NCBI RefSeq assembly: GCF_004212635.1 | Contig: NZ_PSRT01000028.1 | Coordinates: forward strand, 1 to 64,000 | Length of the DNA: 64,000 nt | Reading direction: 5' to 3' | DNA from: Bradyrhizobium genosp. SA-3 | GTDB lineage: Bacteria > Pseudomonadota > Alphaproteobacteria > Rhizobiales > Xanthobacteraceae | In this document: piece after piece, positions 63,801 to 64,000 of the stretch | Layout: every line of letters starts with the position of its first letter | How positions within the stretch are numbered: position 1 is the first letter of the stretch | The notes under the pieces: generated by a model | Seen by the model: only the letters and a program-made list of their open reading frames with translations | Told to the model about the DNA's origin: nothing | Database searches by the model: none | Position numbers and translations under genes: made by a program

Positions 63801-64000
63801 TTCACAAATCTAGCAGAAATGAACCAATGGCTATCCTCGAACGAAATTACGGTTTTGTCAGAAGATCCAAAATTTCCATCCGAAGAGACTGCTTCGTTGT
63901 GGCGCATCTTCCGGGATAATGCCTTGGCAACGCCAATTCAGCGTTGGAACGAACAAAGTTGGCAACTCAGCACGACCCTATTGCCTTGGGTAAATACTGC
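60792..64000 (+). CDS. hamB: HamB-like Ski2-family helicase of a Hachiman system, C-terminus cut
   Basis: The frame is open from TTG 60792 to the right edge, at least 1069 residues. The first 300 residues are helical with no motif I recognise. Then come helicase motifs: PTSAGKT (314-320), ATPEK (390-394), DEGH (415-418), CLSAIL (motif III), ASPTLAQGLN (motif V), NVAGRAGRA (motif VI, 675-683). This is the Ski2-like form of HamB. The start overlaps hamA by 14 bases, so the two are coupled. Family knowledge: HamB senses damaged or phage DNA and restrains HamA. A/T-ending codons (tta, cta, ata, aga) are frequent, unlike the housekeeping genes upstream. Confidence 0.9.
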   Translation, partial: METIEDLTSFLQQIGAAGFRGRLRERGESRALIRQNGLLPEGAPPFSTTLDVDLTEVAFSALRGAFALREANGNPEIWRNGFALAGNAFEALVQNGPPEDSARGFNRVMGAGAYHLAGYSALSFSLMSQAGSTANLAPAEEAIVFLLMRNLDVLSQKAKTWLRDAAKSDTEISRRIEAEELDPDDAITTIATTTIFRAFAFFHFALQTGEPALVEQARSYLSRILSLTKAANAVSMWWISRLALNLIDDLWNSSLHVTLPKEGPPAAESYARLRGLFIAELFARKVSEVELWPSQTAAAQRSTNPCDDLVVALPTSAGKTRIAEIASLVALAQGKRVLLVTPLRALSAQTERSFRRTFAPLNFRISSLYGAGGLAGADEDALRSYDIVIATPEKLDFALRNDPDVINDVGLVVLDEGHLIGPNEREIRYENLVQRLLRRSDSATRRMVCLSAILPEGEQLNDLTSWIRSDEPGEPIQSKWRPTRQKFGTLSWSSQLRSAKLSFNLEKDGPFIQHFIRQISAIKPRKAPFPRDNKELTLAAAWKFSELGKRTLIFCTQRDHVESYAETIADLSRRGFLKSLLANPSKIDRALEVGREWLGETHPAVLCLPLGVAIHHARLPSPFLREVEALLASGVLEVIIASPTLAQGLNLSAAVLLIPNLYRAGQLLTGEEFANVAGRAGRAFVDLDGLVLHVMFKPEQWRFNMWTGLVNSARARALSSGIITVVNEIMRRLARTGVFAREDAMEYLANSQDAWFPGDWPEDTETMVSLVERLDATVLGLIEALDTDSANLPALLDAALTGSLWARQIARLSTESKGHQLWIMTARARLIWTKSTAAQRRAQFAMGVGLESGLALDAIATEVTGFLDSADAAAMQGEPAVLGNALVSMAEKFFRIRPFIPEVELPTNWRDILKSWVRGDDVAAIGLANMRVVEEAFIYRLTWAMEAIRMRRRAEGGASEYVEGSAAACVEAGLPRSMMAMLIRAGLPSRVAAMLVIDQAQPIFTNLAEMNQWLSSNEITVLSEDPKFPSEETASLWRIFRDNALATPIQRWNEQSWQLSTTLLPWVNT

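Overview
The window is a high-G+C stretch of an alphaproteobacterial chromosome, most likely Bradyrhizobium or a close relative (Nitrobacteraceae). I infer this from gene content: a RegS/RegR-type redox pair, a cyoABCD quinol oxidase with SURF1, a CarD-like regulator, a SUV3-like helicase and 7Fe ferredoxin in one run, many acyl-CoA/CoA-ligase/ABC-binding-protein genes, and several families of long inverted repeats filling the intergenic gaps. No taxonomic search was possible.

Layout. 1-534: tail of a cysteine-rich-repeat protein and a small secreted protein. 700-6017: an aromatic-acid module (FAD monooxygenase, benzoate-CoA-ligase-type enzyme, maleylpyruvate-isomerase-type GST, MarR regulator, gentisate 1,2-dioxygenase). 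The same operator-like sequence overlaps the -10 region of both divergent promoters. 6184-10467: ABC importer (permease, ATPase, binding protein) and an FAD oxidoreductase, with a divergent LysR gene. 11674-21733: assorted lipid/CoA metabolism and regulators (enoyl-CoA hydratase, KPR-like protein, Tex30-type hydrolase, TetR with SDR and acyl-CoA dehydrogenase, AraC with an esterase-like hydrolase, amidohydrolase, DUF2252). 22136-22212: tRNA-Arg(CCT). 22357-31726: VOC protein, Bug-type receptor, cupin, a frameshifted RraA-like gene, AMP-ligase, small secreted proteins, KPR-like protein, DUF937, GlsB-type membrane protein, SDR. 31975-40567: a heteromeric acyl-CoA dehydrogenase pair with crotonase, then on the minus strand an NDP-forming acyl-CoA synthetase split by a frameshift, a VOC protein, a crotonase and a LivK-type binding protein. 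41021-43316: nuclease-like protein and an M48 lipoprotein. 43489-44816: frameshifted MFS transporter. 44999-51927: cyoABCD, SURF1, sensor kinase and response regulator, tightly overlapped and preceded by a perfect 23-bp palindrome. 52263-59822: CarD-like protein, 7Fe ferredoxin, S4 protein, SUV3-like helicase, DUF3108, rpmB (housekeeping). 59930-64000: visibly more A+T-rich DNA carrying a two-gene defence locus, a HamA (DUF1837) nuclease-like protein overlapping a Ski2-like helicase, HamB, which runs off the end. This is a Hachiman-type antiphage system sitting directly behind the rpmB terminator and is the most notable accessory feature.

Four genes show local coding anomalies: single-base frameshifts in the RraA-like, acyl-CoA synthetase and MFS genes, and an S4 gene whose expected start is ACG. 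These are either real decay or residual indel/base errors; raw reads would decide.
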